From NCBI RefSeq assembly GCF_025564065.1, contig NZ_JAMGZK010000048.1, positions 62,001-126,000 on the forward strand: a stretch of 64,000 bases of DNA, given 5' to 3'. The position numbers were made by a program, and so were the translations under genes. The stretch's first letter is position 1. Every line of letters starts with the position of its first letter. This DNA comes from Silvania hatchlandensis (GTDB lineage: Bacteria; Pseudomonadota; Gammaproteobacteria; Enterobacterales; Enterobacteriaceae). Below the pieces are notes generated by a model. The model was not told the origin of the DNA. It saw only the letters and a program-made list of their open reading frames with translations, and did not search any database. Below are positions 51,231 to 59,763 of this stretch, piece by piece.

Positions 51231-52406
51231 TCAGGGAATCTGGTAAAGGCCAGCATCGGAAAGCTGCCGTAGCCGATTGTCTTTTATTGCCCTGCTCAAC
51301 CACAGATCCAGCTGTGCGGGGACTAAACACAGAATCTCAGCCAGAACCTCTTTCGAAACAGGCTGTACGGCAAGATACTGGATCTCTTCCAGGAACAATT
51401 GATAAAAGTCCACACGAGCCGGTGCCTGATAAACAGAGGGGGCTTCCTGTAAGGAAAACAGGTCAGACTGAAGCTGTGCATCCATATTACGAAATCTTTT
51501 CAGCTGGTGAGGATCAACGGATTCGGCCAGCAAGCCCGCGCCTTTTTGAACCAGCATCTCATTCGCTGAATTTTCATCCTGGTTGGGTTTTACCCATACA
51601 GGCACCCATTGATGCTTAACGGCTTCCAGCGCGCCCGTAATCGTTCCTCCTTTTTTCCCGGCATGGATAACGACAGCGCTTTCGGCAAGACAGTAGACAT
51701 ATTTATTGCGCGCCATCGCATTGGCTACGCTAAAACCGGCCTCCGGGTAAAAAGGGGAGATCAGCACAAGGTTGCCTGATGCCAGCCCATTGCGCCATTT
51801 TACGGATGTCGTTGCCTTTAACAGACTGTCAGTTAACACTCCTGTCGCCGTTCCACCTGCATTAAGTGAAGAGAGCATTGCACATTCATCAATGCCTCGG
51901 GCCCCACCGGAAACGACATTGACGCCATGATCCGCCAGTTTTTTCGCCAGCTGTGCAGTAAAGTGTAAATCGTCTTCTACCGCGTTGCGGGACCCTACAA
52001 TCGCCGTCCCCCCCGACTGCAAGAGCGCTTTATTGCCGCAGCCAAACAGAACAGCAGGTGAATCATTGCGCAGGATATCTTTTAAACGCTGAGGATATTC
52101 AGCATCAGCGCGGGTGATGACCCACAGCCCCGCTCGTTGCCACTTTTCCACCGCCAGCGCCAGACTGTGCCCACGCTCAAGCAGTGCTAAAAGGCGTTCT
52201 GTGGAAATACGGGGATCGCTCCAGCCACTCAGTAAAGCCTGAGGCTCAGGAACTAATAACCCCCCCGGAGAGAGCCGCTGATGCTTAAGCCACAGCGCGA
52301 ATTTCCCCCATTCGGCATTCGTGAGCGGCTTGTGCTCATTCGTTTTAACACTGGAAAAATAGCTGGTAAGTAAAAGCGTGGCTTGTGCGCTTGCTGTCAA
52401 ATTCAT
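51231..52406 (-). CDS. DprA/Smf-family DNA-processing protein (accessory copy)
   Basis: 391 residues. An N-terminal helical part (about 1-105) leads to a Rossmann-like DprA fold: IVGSR at 136-140, VVSGGARGIDECAMLSSLNAG at 164-184, then AVVIHAGKKGGTITGALEA at 244-262. The last 55 residues look like a winged helix, as in many DprA proteins. DprA binds single-stranded DNA and loads RecA during transformation. This is not the housekeeping smf, which in relatives lies near fmt/def. The start overlaps the helicase stop as ATGA (52403-52406), so the two are co-translated. Visibly richer in A/T than the flanks, suggesting transfer. Confidence 0.85.
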   Translation of the reverse strand: MNLTASAQATLLLTSYFSSVKTNEHKPLTNAEWGKFALWLKHQRLSPGGLLVPEPQALLSGWSDPRISTERLLALLERGHSLALAVEKWQRAGLWVITRADAEYPQRLKDILRNDSPAVLFGCGNKALLQSGGTAIVGSRNAVEDDLHFTAQLAKKLADHGVNVVSGGARGIDECAMLSSLNAGGTATGVLTDSLLKATTSVKWRNGLASGNLVLISPFYPEAGFSVANAMARNKYVYCLAESAVVIHAGKKGGTITGALEAVKHQWVPVWVKPNQDENSANEMLVQKGAGLLAESVDPHQLKRFRNMDAQLQSDLFSLQEAPSVYQAPARVDFYQLFLEEIQYLAVQPVSKEVLAEILCLVPAQLDLWLSRAIKDNRLRQLSDAGLYQIP

Positions 52407-54502
52407 CCATTTTTTACCGAAGTTGAAGCCAGCGCGACAGGGTAAACCTCTTCGCTATCTAACTGGCGCATAAGAGCCGCAATGACAGTCAGCGTCCAAC
52501 CGGAATCCACTACGTCATCCACGAGCAGTACCGGGCCTTTTGGCAGAAGACGTGACACCTTGAAGACACCATCGAGATTCTTACATTGATGAAAACGATT
52601 TTGCTGCATTTTCTGAGGTTGATTGTCCACGACCTTGTTGATGGCATCAACAAAAGGAAGCGCAAGTTTCTCAGCCAGTCTTCGGGCGAAATCGGGAACA
52701 AGATTCGGATGCTGTCGCGAAGGCACACAGCATACCCATGCCGGAGCAGGATTAGGTTGCCAGCGTTCACGAATCATCTCTGCACAGGCCTCAACCAGTT
52801 CATCCCTGAATTTCCCGGCTCGCTTATCCGCGGCAACCATCGCCCCCCATCCGGTATCTCCCCAGCGGGAAAGTATACGCCCCTCCTGACCCTGTACTTC
52901 ACGGGGCAAATTGCCATGAAACGCATATTGAACAAATGCGTCCTTTGCCACCTGCTTGTTTAGTATCAATGGCAAATCAGCACGTTTCACAAACCGTGCC
53001 GCCGCATTAAGGAGTCTGTCGTCCAGGATATCATCACGTGAAGAGCGGTTAAGGCAGTTACTGCATTTCCCACAACGCTCATCATTCGGTTCATCAAGCG
53101 CACGCCGAAGAAAAGACATCCTGCAGTCCTTTGAGTGAATATAGTGCTCAACTTCTGCAAGCTCCTGCGTTCTCTGTTGAGTCAAATGCTCGATTCGCGC
53201 CCTGTCCAGCACGAACGGAATGGCCGTTCGGCGCCAGTGCCGGTCTTCAAAAATGACGGTTGAAGGGATTTCCGTTACCAGTAGTTTTAGTACTTTTTCA
53301 ATTTGTCCGTGCCGGAGATTAGTTTGGGTTTCAATGTCTCTTATCGTCATGCCGTCCTGGCGTTCTAGACATTGCAGAACCTCAGTAATCTGCTCTTCGG
53401 AAGGAAAAGCACTTTCATGAAAGAATTGATGGATCGCCCGATCTTCTGTGCCACCTAACAAAAAGCCGACGGCATGTTCAATAGCACGCCCTGCACGCCC
53501 TACCTGCTGGTAGTATCCCACGATCGAACCTGGCATCTGATAATGGATGACAAAACCCAGGTCCGCTTTGTCATAGCCCATTCCCAACGCGGTGGTCGCC
53601 ACCAGAACTTTAATTCGATTAGTGAGCAAGTCATGCTCAAGGCGTTCTCTGACCGCGTGAGTATCCGCACTACCGGATAACGTCACCCCGCTGTAGTAGG
53701 GACAGGCATTAATACCATTTTGCTTTAGCCAGGCGGCAACCAGTTCGGCATCACGGGTTGTGAGCGTATAGACAATGCCAGAGCCAACAAGCGCAGGAAT
53801 AGTTTGCGCCATCCAGGCCAGTCGAGAGGGTTGATCGGCAAGCATAAACGCATCAAGCGCAAGGCTCTCTCTTGCCAGGGTACCCCGCAGGATGGTGATA
53901 TCACCTAATTGCTGTCGAATATCTTCCACCACCCGATTATTCGCTGTCGCCGTCGTCCCCAGAACGGGAGTATTTGCAGGCAGCTGGCGCAAGATCCCCA
54001 GAATGCGGCGATAGTCAGGCCGAAAATCGTGGCCCCAGTCGGAAATGCAGTGCGCCTCATCGACCACCAGCAAACCCAGACTATCCGAAACAGGCTGCAA
54101 GACTGTGCGAACAAATTCTTCATTTGCCAGTCGCTCAGGTGAAATCAACAGGCAATCCAGCTGGTTCGCCAGCAGCCTTTTGGTAATCTTCTGCCAGTCA
54201 TCCCGATTGGTAGAGTTGAGCGTTTCAGCCCGTATACCCAGACGTTCTGCTGCCGCGACCTGGTTACGCATGAGCGCGAGAAGCGGAGAGACGATAATCG
54301 TCGGCCCAAACCCCCGATCGCGGAAAATGCGGGTACCGATAAAATAGACGGCGCTTTTACCCCACCCCGTTCGTTGCACCACCAGCAATTTGCGCCGCTG
54401 ATTAACCAACGCGTCGATTGCTTCCCATTGCCCCTCTCTAAAACAGGCGCTGTCGTTATTTAACATTTGGCGTAAAAGTGATTCTGCTCCGTGCTTATCC
54501 AT
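52403..54502 (-). CDS. RecQ-like helicase fused to a phosphoribosyltransferase domain
   Basis: 699 residues. Superfamily 2 helicase of RecQ type: motif 0 FREGQ (21-25), Walker A TGWGKS (45-50), DEAH (148-151), motif III GTTATA (182-187), motif VI QVGRAGR (333-339). A winged-helix-like stretch (about 370-430) is followed by a four-Cys zinc cluster (C460, C477, C480, C483). No HRDC domain is seen. The C-terminal 120 residues form a PRTase-like domain, with CVPSRQHPN at 592-600 and the PRPP-type loop VLLVDDVVDSGWT at 658-670, like ComFC. The ATG is preceded by AAAGGAAA. First gene of a two-gene operon with the DprA-like gene. A defence or DNA-uptake processing role is inference. Confidence 0.87.
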   Translation of the reverse strand: MDKHGAESLLRQMLNNDSACFREGQWEAIDALVNQRRKLLVVQRTGWGKSAVYFIGTRIFRDRGFGPTIIVSPLLALMRNQVAAAERLGIRAETLNSTNRDDWQKITKRLLANQLDCLLISPERLANEEFVRTVLQPVSDSLGLLVVDEAHCISDWGHDFRPDYRRILGILRQLPANTPVLGTTATANNRVVEDIRQQLGDITILRGTLARESLALDAFMLADQPSRLAWMAQTIPALVGSGIVYTLTTRDAELVAAWLKQNGINACPYYSGVTLSGSADTHAVRERLEHDLLTNRIKVLVATTALGMGYDKADLGFVIHYQMPGSIVGYYQQVGRAGRAIEHAVGFLLGGTEDRAIHQFFHESAFPSEEQITEVLQCLERQDGMTIRDIETQTNLRHGQIEKVLKLLVTEIPSTVIFEDRHWRRTAIPFVLDRARIEHLTQQRTQELAEVEHYIHSKDCRMSFLRRALDEPNDERCGKCSNCLNRSSRDDILDDRLLNAAARFVKRADLPLILNKQVAKDAFVQYAFHGNLPREVQGQEGRILSRWGDTGWGAMVAADKRAGKFRDELVEACAEMIRERWQPNPAPAWVCCVPSRQHPNLVPDFARRLAEKLALPFVDAINKVVDNQPQKMQQNRFHQCKNLDGVFKVSRLLPKGPVLLVDDVVDSGWTLTVIAALMRQLDSEEVYPVALASTSVKNG

Positions 54503-54600
54503 GACACTTTCCTTTTATTATCAGTGCGGATATTTAGACGGATAGAGCAAGAGAGGTTTGTGACAGGAATCAGATAGTGAGGAGTCGATAAAGATCAGAT

Positions 54601-54634
54601 GTCATAAGCTGCGAGTAAACTCGCAGCTTATGAC
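54601..54634. repeat. Perfect 15-bp inverted repeat between the helicase gene and gntU
   Basis: GTCATAAGCTGCGAG, loop TAAA, CTCGCAGCTTATGAC. It lies nine bases past the gntU stop and 98 bases before the helicase start. It could be the gntU terminator, but it has no T-run on either strand; it also marks the right edge of the inserted pair. Confidence 0.8.
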
Positions 54635-54642
54635 CAACGCAC

Positions 54643-55983
54643 TTAGCTCAACAGCGAAAACGCAATCATCCCGACAATCGCCCCGGTGGTGCCGAGGATG
54701 GTTTCCATCAGCGTCCAGGTCTTGAGGGTTTGCGCTTCACTGGCGCCGGTAAATTTACCAAACAACCAGAAGCCGGCGTCGTTAACGTGCGACACCACAA
54801 TCGAACCGCCTGCGATACAGATAGACAGAGCCGCCATCTGCGCGCCGGAGTAGTTCAGCTGTTCAATCACCGGCATCACCAGCCCTACCGCCGTTAAACA
54901 GGCGACGGTGGCAGAACCCTGGATAATGCGCACCGCTGCCGCCAGCACGAAGCAGGTGACGGCAATCGGCAGGCCCATCCCGGTGAGCGCTTCGCCCAAT
55001 GCCGGGCCGACGCCAGAATCCACCAGCACCTGCTTGAACACCCCGCCCGCACCGATCACCAACAGAATGATACCTGCAGGCTGCAGCGCATGACCGCAGA
55101 TCTCCATCACCCGGTCTTTCGCCATGCCCTGACGCATCGCCAGGCCATAAATGGCGACCAGACAGGCGACCAGGATCGCGGTGAACGGATGGCCGATAAA
55201 CTCAAACCACTGATACGCCTCAGAGCCCACCGGTACGAAGCGTGCAGCGATGGTTTTCAGGCCTACCAGCACCAGCGGCAGCAGGATCAGCGCCAGGCTA
55301 AAGCCGAACGACGGCATTTTGCTCTCGCCCAGATGCGGCTCGGTGATGTCGTCAGGAATGTGCAGCTCAACGTAACGGCTGATGAAATTGCCCCACAGCG
55401 GACCGGCGATCAGCATCCCCGGGATCGCCGCACACAGGCCAATCAGGATCATCCAGCCAAAGTCAGCGTGCATCTGGGAAGCCAGCAGCATTGGCGCAGG
55501 CCCCGGCAGCAGGAACGCCGCTGCGGCGGCAACGCCTGCAAACAGCGGGATCACCAGCTTCACCAGGTTAGTGCCGGTATGGCGTGCCATAGAGAAGGCC
55601 ACGCTAATCAGCAACACCACCGCCACTTCAAAGAACAGCGGCAGCGCGCAGATAAGACCCGCCAGACCAATGGCATAGTGCGCCCGGCTGTGACCGAAAG
55701 ATTTCAACATTTTGACGGCGATCTGATCGACCGCGCCGGTTTCATGCAGGATCTTGCCAAACATCGCGCCCAGCGCGACCACAATCGCCAGGAATCCCAG
55801 CGTACCGCCCATCCCTTTTTCCATGGTCGCCGCGATTTTCTCGAGCGGCATTCCGGAAAAGAGACCTGCACCAATAGATACCACCATCAAAGCGACGAAG
55901 GCGTGCATACGTGCCTTCATCACTAAAAACAGCAGTAACAGCACGGAGCCGACTGCTGTCAAAACAAGCGTTAAAGTACTCAA
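54643..55983 (-). CDS. gntU: Low-affinity gluconate transporter GntU
   Basis: 446 residues, about 12 membrane helices, GntP family like gntT (26686-28002). Family stretches GALGAMFGKI-type (VALGAMFGKILHETGA), LLPGPAPMLLASQ and SHVNDAGFWLFGKF are present. It begins three bases after the gntK stop on the minus strand, so gntK and gntU are one transcript. Together with GntT it imports gluconate. Confidence 0.97.
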   Translation of the reverse strand: MSTLTLVLTAVGSVLLLLFLVMKARMHAFVALMVVSIGAGLFSGMPLEKIAATMEKGMGGTLGFLAIVVALGAMFGKILHETGAVDQIAVKMLKSFGHSRAHYAIGLAGLICALPLFFEVAVVLLISVAFSMARHTGTNLVKLVIPLFAGVAAAAAFLLPGPAPMLLASQMHADFGWMILIGLCAAIPGMLIAGPLWGNFISRYVELHIPDDITEPHLGESKMPSFGFSLALILLPLVLVGLKTIAARFVPVGSEAYQWFEFIGHPFTAILVACLVAIYGLAMRQGMAKDRVMEICGHALQPAGIILLVIGAGGVFKQVLVDSGVGPALGEALTGMGLPIAVTCFVLAAAVRIIQGSATVACLTAVGLVMPVIEQLNYSGAQMAALSICIAGGSIVVSHVNDAGFWLFGKFTGASEAQTLKTWTLMETILGTTGAIVGMIAFSLLS

Positions 55984-55986
55984 AAC

Positions 55987-56514
55987 TTACTGCCTTTTAT
56001 TAATGACCTCAATGGTGCTTGCCACCACACCGTCTAACGGCTGGTCGATATTCACCACCAGCACATCGCTTTCGTCCGCGCCCGGTTCCTGCAGCGTGTC
56101 GAACTGGGTAACCAGCATCTGGGTCTTGAAGAAGTGGCCTTTGCGCGCTTTCAGACGGCTTTCGATGACCTCGAAATCACCCTTGAGATAGACGAATGAC
56201 AGGTTCGGATTGCCTTCACGCAGCTGGTCACGATAGGTTTTTTTCAGCGCAGAACAGACAATCAGCGACACTTTATTGGTGCGCTGCATAGCAAACGCCG
56301 CATCGTTCAGCGCCTGTAGCCAGGGTTTACGATCGTCGTCGTTCAGCGGTTCGCCGGAGGCCATTTTGTTGATGTTGCTGCGCGGATGGAGGAAGTCACC
56401 ATCAAGAAACGCGGCATGGAGTTGATGCGCCACTTCGCTGGCCACGGCAGATTTACCGCTACCGGAAACGCCCATCAGGACGTAAACGTGGTGATCGAGA
56501 TTCGTCGTGCTCAA
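55987..56514 (-). CDS. gntK: Gluconate kinase GntK (thermoresistant)
   Basis: 175 residues from a TTG start at 56512-56514 (read as MSTTNLDHHVYVLMGVSGSG). This start has GAGGGA about ten bases upstream and gives the family length; a second TTG at 56530-56532 is in frame but lies inside the operator area. Walker A GVSGSGKS and SALKKTYRD are intact. It phosphorylates gluconate to 6-phosphogluconate. Its promoter has two overlapping GntR operators. Confidence 0.95.
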   Translation of the reverse strand: MSTTNLDHHVYVLMGVSGSGKSAVASEVAHQLHAAFLDGDFLHPRSNINKMASGEPLNDDDRKPWLQALNDAAFAMQRTNKVSLIVCSALKKTYRDQLREGNPNLSFVYLKGDFEVIESRLKARKGHFFKTQMLVTQFDTLQEPGADESDVLVVNIDQPLDGVVASTIEVINKRQ

Positions 56515-56532
56515 AGGGAGTCCCTCAGTCAA

Positions 56533-56561
56533 TTGTTACGGGTAACAGTTATCGGTAACAT
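56533..56561. promoter_or_regulatory. Two overlapping GntR operators of gntKU
   Basis: TTGTTACGGGTAACAG (56533-56548) and CAGTTATCGGTAACAT (56546-56561) overlap by three bases and both match the GntR palindrome. They lie between gntR and gntK, just upstream of the gntK start, so GntR bound there would block the gntKU promoter. Confidence 0.85.
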
Positions 56562-56640
56562 TGTCCTGCCGGGGCAAAAGAGAAGCAATATCCAAACGTG
56601 CGCGAAGTGAATAAGTGTGAGCTAGTTCAAATTTGTCAGA

Positions 56641-57636
56641 CTAGATTGATCCACCTGGTGACAGCGTGAAACCTAAATCTAACATTTTAGGGCTCACCGT
56701 CTCGCCACGAATGCGCGCCAGCAGACGTTCAGCACCGATGCGTCCCATGCGTTCACGCGGCGTCAGGACGCTCGCCAGACGCGGTTCCATCACCTGGCCG
56801 ATGTCATGACCGTGGAAACCGGCAATCGCCATATCACCCGGGATGGAAAGCCCCAGTCGCTGACATTCGAAAGCGGCGCCCACCGCGAGGTCATCGTTGG
56901 TACAGAAGATGCCGTCAAGCTGGGGGTACTCGCGACGGGCCTGACGCATCAGCTCAATGCCCGAGGTGTAGGAGGAGGATTGTTCGACCATCACGCTATA
57001 CGGGGTTAAGTTGGCATCGAGCATCGCCTGCTCGTATCCCTTCTGTTTGATGATAGTACGTTCGTCCAGACGTGCGCCAAGATAGGCGACATGACGATGG
57101 CCGCGGGCAATGATTGCCGCTGTCATCTGGCGTGCTGCTTCGAAGTTGTCGAACCCGACGGCAATATCCAGGCACGGCGACTGACTGTCCATCAGCTCGA
57201 CCACCGGAATGCCCGCCACTTCAATCATCTTCAACGTGCGCGCGGTGTGAGTACGTTCGGTAAGGATCAGGCCGTCAATGTTCCAGGAAAGCATCGACTC
57301 CAGACGTTCCTCTTCCAGTTCCGGCTTGTAACCGTAGTGGGCAAGCATGGTCTGATAGCCAAAGGCATCGGTCACACTTTCAATACCGCGCAGCACTTCG
57401 GCGAAAACCTGGTTGGTCAGAGAAGGAAGCAGAACGCCCACCGCACGGCTGGTCGCATTGGAGAGAATATCCGGGGCGCGGTTGGGGATATAACCCAGTT
57501 CATCGAGAGCTGCAGCGATCTTGCCACGCAATGCCACGGAAACCTGCTCCGGGTTACGTAAAAAACGGCTGACCGTCATTTTAGTCACACCGACGCGATC
57601 GGCTACATCCTGAAGTACGGGTCTTTTCTTTTTCAT
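56641..57636 (-). CDS. gntR: Gluconate utilisation repressor GntR (LacI family)
   Basis: 331 residues. The N-terminal LacI helix-turn-helix reads VLQDVADRVGVTKMTVSRFL, followed by a periplasmic-binding-protein-like effector domain. It represses gntT and gntKU and is released by gluconate. It lies upstream of gntK on the same strand with 126 bp between, the usual gntRKU order. A GC-rich imperfect hairpin at about 57690-57720 separates it from yhhW. Confidence 0.97.
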   Translation of the reverse strand: MKKKRPVLQDVADRVGVTKMTVSRFLRNPEQVSVALRGKIAAALDELGYIPNRAPDILSNATSRAVGVLLPSLTNQVFAEVLRGIESVTDAFGYQTMLAHYGYKPELEEERLESMLSWNIDGLILTERTHTARTLKMIEVAGIPVVELMDSQSPCLDIAVGFDNFEAARQMTAAIIARGHRHVAYLGARLDERTIIKQKGYEQAMLDANLTPYSVMVEQSSSYTSGIELMRQARREYPQLDGIFCTNDDLAVGAAFECQRLGLSIPGDMAIAGFHGHDIGQVMEPRLASVLTPRERMGRIGAERLLARIRGETVSPKMLDLGFTLSPGGSI

Positions 57637-57735
57637 CGTCCAGAGGGAGATCGGTAGTAATAGATTTCCTCAGTTTATCACGGACAAAGCCCAACCCTCC
57701 CCTGCCAGAAGGGAAGGCTGGACATTTATTTGTAA

Positions 57736-58431
57736 TTAAACTGGCGGCAGATCAAAAAGCAGAACTTCAGCCGCGCTGTCGGCATGAATGGAAATTGCCT
57801 GCTCGTCCCAGATCGCCAGACCATCGCTGGTGGTGGCTTTGGTGCCGTTAATGGTGACGTCACCTTTTACCACCTGAATCCACACTTTGCGGTTCGCGGC
57901 AATCTGATGCACAGACTGTTCGTCTTTCGCCAGCGCCCAGCGGTACAGCTCCATGTCCTGATGCACTTTCAGCGAGCCGTCACGCGCATCCGGCGACAGC
58001 ACCAGCTGTTTGCCCTGCTCTGCGTCAAAACGACGCTGCTCGTAGCGCGGGGTGATGCCTTTTTCTTCTGGAATGATCCAGATTTGATACAGGTGCAGTT
58101 TTTCCGTTTTGCTCGGGTTGTATTCCGAGTGACGCACCCCGGTACCTGCCGTCATAATCTGGAACTCACCCGCCGGAACCTGCTCTTTGTTGCCCATGCT
58201 GTCCTGATGCTCAACCGCCCCTTCCAACACGTAAGTCAGGATTTCCATGTCTTTGTGCGGGTGAGTACCAAAGCCCTGGCCTGCGTCGATCACGTCATCG
58301 TTAATCACCCGCAGTGCCGAGAAGCCCATAAAATTCGGGTCATAATAATCGGCGAACGAGAAGCTGTGCCATGAGTCCAGCCAGCCATGATTTGCGTGAC
58401 CGCGATCGTTTGCTTTGCGTAAGAAGATCAT
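57736..58431 (-). CDS. yhhW: Quercetin 2,3-dioxygenase-like pirin YhhW
   Basis: 231 residues from the ATG at 58429-58431 (MIFLRKANDRGHANHGWLDS); upstream frame to 58491 has no support. Pirin family bicupin. Metal ligands are in GFGTHPHKDMEIL (two His), the later HSEYN and a Glu in the same cupin. The E. coli enzyme opens quercetin in vitro; the natural substrate is not known. Confidence 0.95.
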   Translation of the reverse strand: MIFLRKANDRGHANHGWLDSWHSFSFADYYDPNFMGFSALRVINDDVIDAGQGFGTHPHKDMEILTYVLEGAVEHQDSMGNKEQVPAGEFQIMTAGTGVRHSEYNPSKTEKLHLYQIWIIPEEKGITPRYEQRRFDAEQGKQLVLSPDARDGSLKVHQDMELYRWALAKDEQSVHQIAANRKVWIQVVKGDVTINGTKATTSDGLAIWDEQAISIHADSAAEVLLFDLPPV

Positions 58432-58554
58432 TGTTTTTACCCTCAGTTCGTTTCGATGGAGTAAGTGTGGACGCAATCGACCTGGGATCATAGAGGGTGA
58501 AAATTGACTCCTCTGTTCAAAAATTGTGAATAAGTTCAGAGGAGTCGGACAGGC

Positions 58555-59592
58555 TTATTTAGCAAGGGTTATCGTGGAAGGTGAGGCCTGTTCAAAGGCC
58601 CGTTCAAGGATTTCCAGGTTGGTCAGAACTTCAGTTTCCTTGACGTAATTTGGCGCACCGTTGGTCAGCGTCTCGAACAACGCATCGTAGACCTGGCCGT
58701 AGTCGCCAGTGTCCGGTTTGATCGCTTCTTTGACCGTAATGCCTTCGGCGTTGACATACTCCAGCAGGCCAACGGAATCATCCGCCGCAAACCCCGTGTC
58801 GCCCGGCATGATATTGGCTTTCAGGCTGGTCTCCTGCTGGTCGATGCCGTATTTGATAAACGAGCCCTGGGTGCCATGCACGATAAATTTCGGGTAGTCG
58901 GTCTTCACCAGATGGCTGGTTTTAACGATCGCCTTCAGGTCACCGAAGAACAACTGCGCTTCAAAGGTATCGTCCGGGTTGGCTTTATTACGCAGGCTAC
59001 GGATGTCGTAGGCCACATGATCCGGGCGGCCAAACAGGGAGATAATCTGGTCCATGGTATGGACGCCCAGCCCATAGAAAGAACCATCCTGCGGCAGGCC
59101 AGGCTTGGTTTCAGCCGCCGGGCGGTAGTAATCAAAGTGGCTTTCGATTTCGACGATCTCGCCCAGCTTGCCGCTCTCAATGGCTTTTTTAGCGGTCAGG
59201 AAGCAGGTATCGAAGCGACGGTTCTGGTACGGCGTGACGGTTAGCCCTTTGCGCTTAGCCAGCTCGAACAGCGTTTTTGCTTCAGCGAGCGTTGGGGTGA
59301 AGGGCTTTTCCACCAGCACGTTTTTACCCGCCTCAAGGGCGCGTTTCGCATACTCAAAATGGCTGTCTGCATGAGTGCAGACGATCACCAGCTTGACCTG
59401 CGGGTCGTTCAGCACTTCATTGAGATCGCTGGTGAAATGAATATGGGAATACTGCGGGTGCTGCTCGTCCGGCTTCGGTTGGCGGCGGAAAATATGCGCC
59501 ACATGCCAGCTCGCTTTGCGGTTCAGAATATACGGAAGGTGGTACCGGGTGGTGCTTTTACCAAATCCAATAAATGCGCAGTGCAGTGTCAT
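58555..59592 (-). CDS. yhhX: Gfo/Idh/MocA-family oxidoreductase YhhX
   Basis: 345 residues from the ATG at 59590-59592. The N-terminal Rossmann motif is AFIGFGKSTTRYHLPY and the family signature is VLVEKPFTPTLAEA (about 95-108). The catalytic-region YGLGVHTMDQI lies in the C-terminal domain. NAD(P)-dependent; substrate unknown. Divergent from the bactofilin gene. The leader at 59593-59610 contains no clear operator. Confidence 0.95.
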   Translation of the reverse strand: MTLHCAFIGFGKSTTRYHLPYILNRKASWHVAHIFRRQPKPDEQHPQYSHIHFTSDLNEVLNDPQVKLVIVCTHADSHFEYAKRALEAGKNVLVEKPFTPTLAEAKTLFELAKRKGLTVTPYQNRRFDTCFLTAKKAIESGKLGEIVEIESHFDYYRPAAETKPGLPQDGSFYGLGVHTMDQIISLFGRPDHVAYDIRSLRNKANPDDTFEAQLFFGDLKAIVKTSHLVKTDYPKFIVHGTQGSFIKYGIDQQETSLKANIMPGDTGFAADDSVGLLEYVNAEGITVKEAIKPDTGDYGQVYDALFETLTNGAPNYVKETEVLTNLEILERAFEQASPSTITLAK

Positions 59593-59763
59593 GATGTTAT
59601 TCCTGGCTAATGTCCCTGCTTTCACCATAGCGCAACCCGGCGGCGAAATATATTTCTATAACGAATCCTAAAATGGCGGCGTGAACCTTGATCCTGAGGG
59701 AAATTATCAGGATAAGGAGACGGCCAAAACACATGCTCGCGAAAGGAGTCGCGCTCATTTTCA

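Noticed and set aside
54503-54600. Sigma-70 promoter of the helicase/DprA operon
   Set aside because: AT-rich with several -10-like hexamers but no pair with a good -35 and 16-18 bp spacing.
55090-55926. 278-residue plus-strand frame opposite gntU
   Set aside because: His/Gln/Arg-rich antisense frame of a membrane protein gene; no start signal or similarity.
56515-56532. Upstream TTG start of gntK
   Set aside because: It would start at the edge of the GntR operator without a ribosome site; the TTG at 56514 has one and matches the family length.
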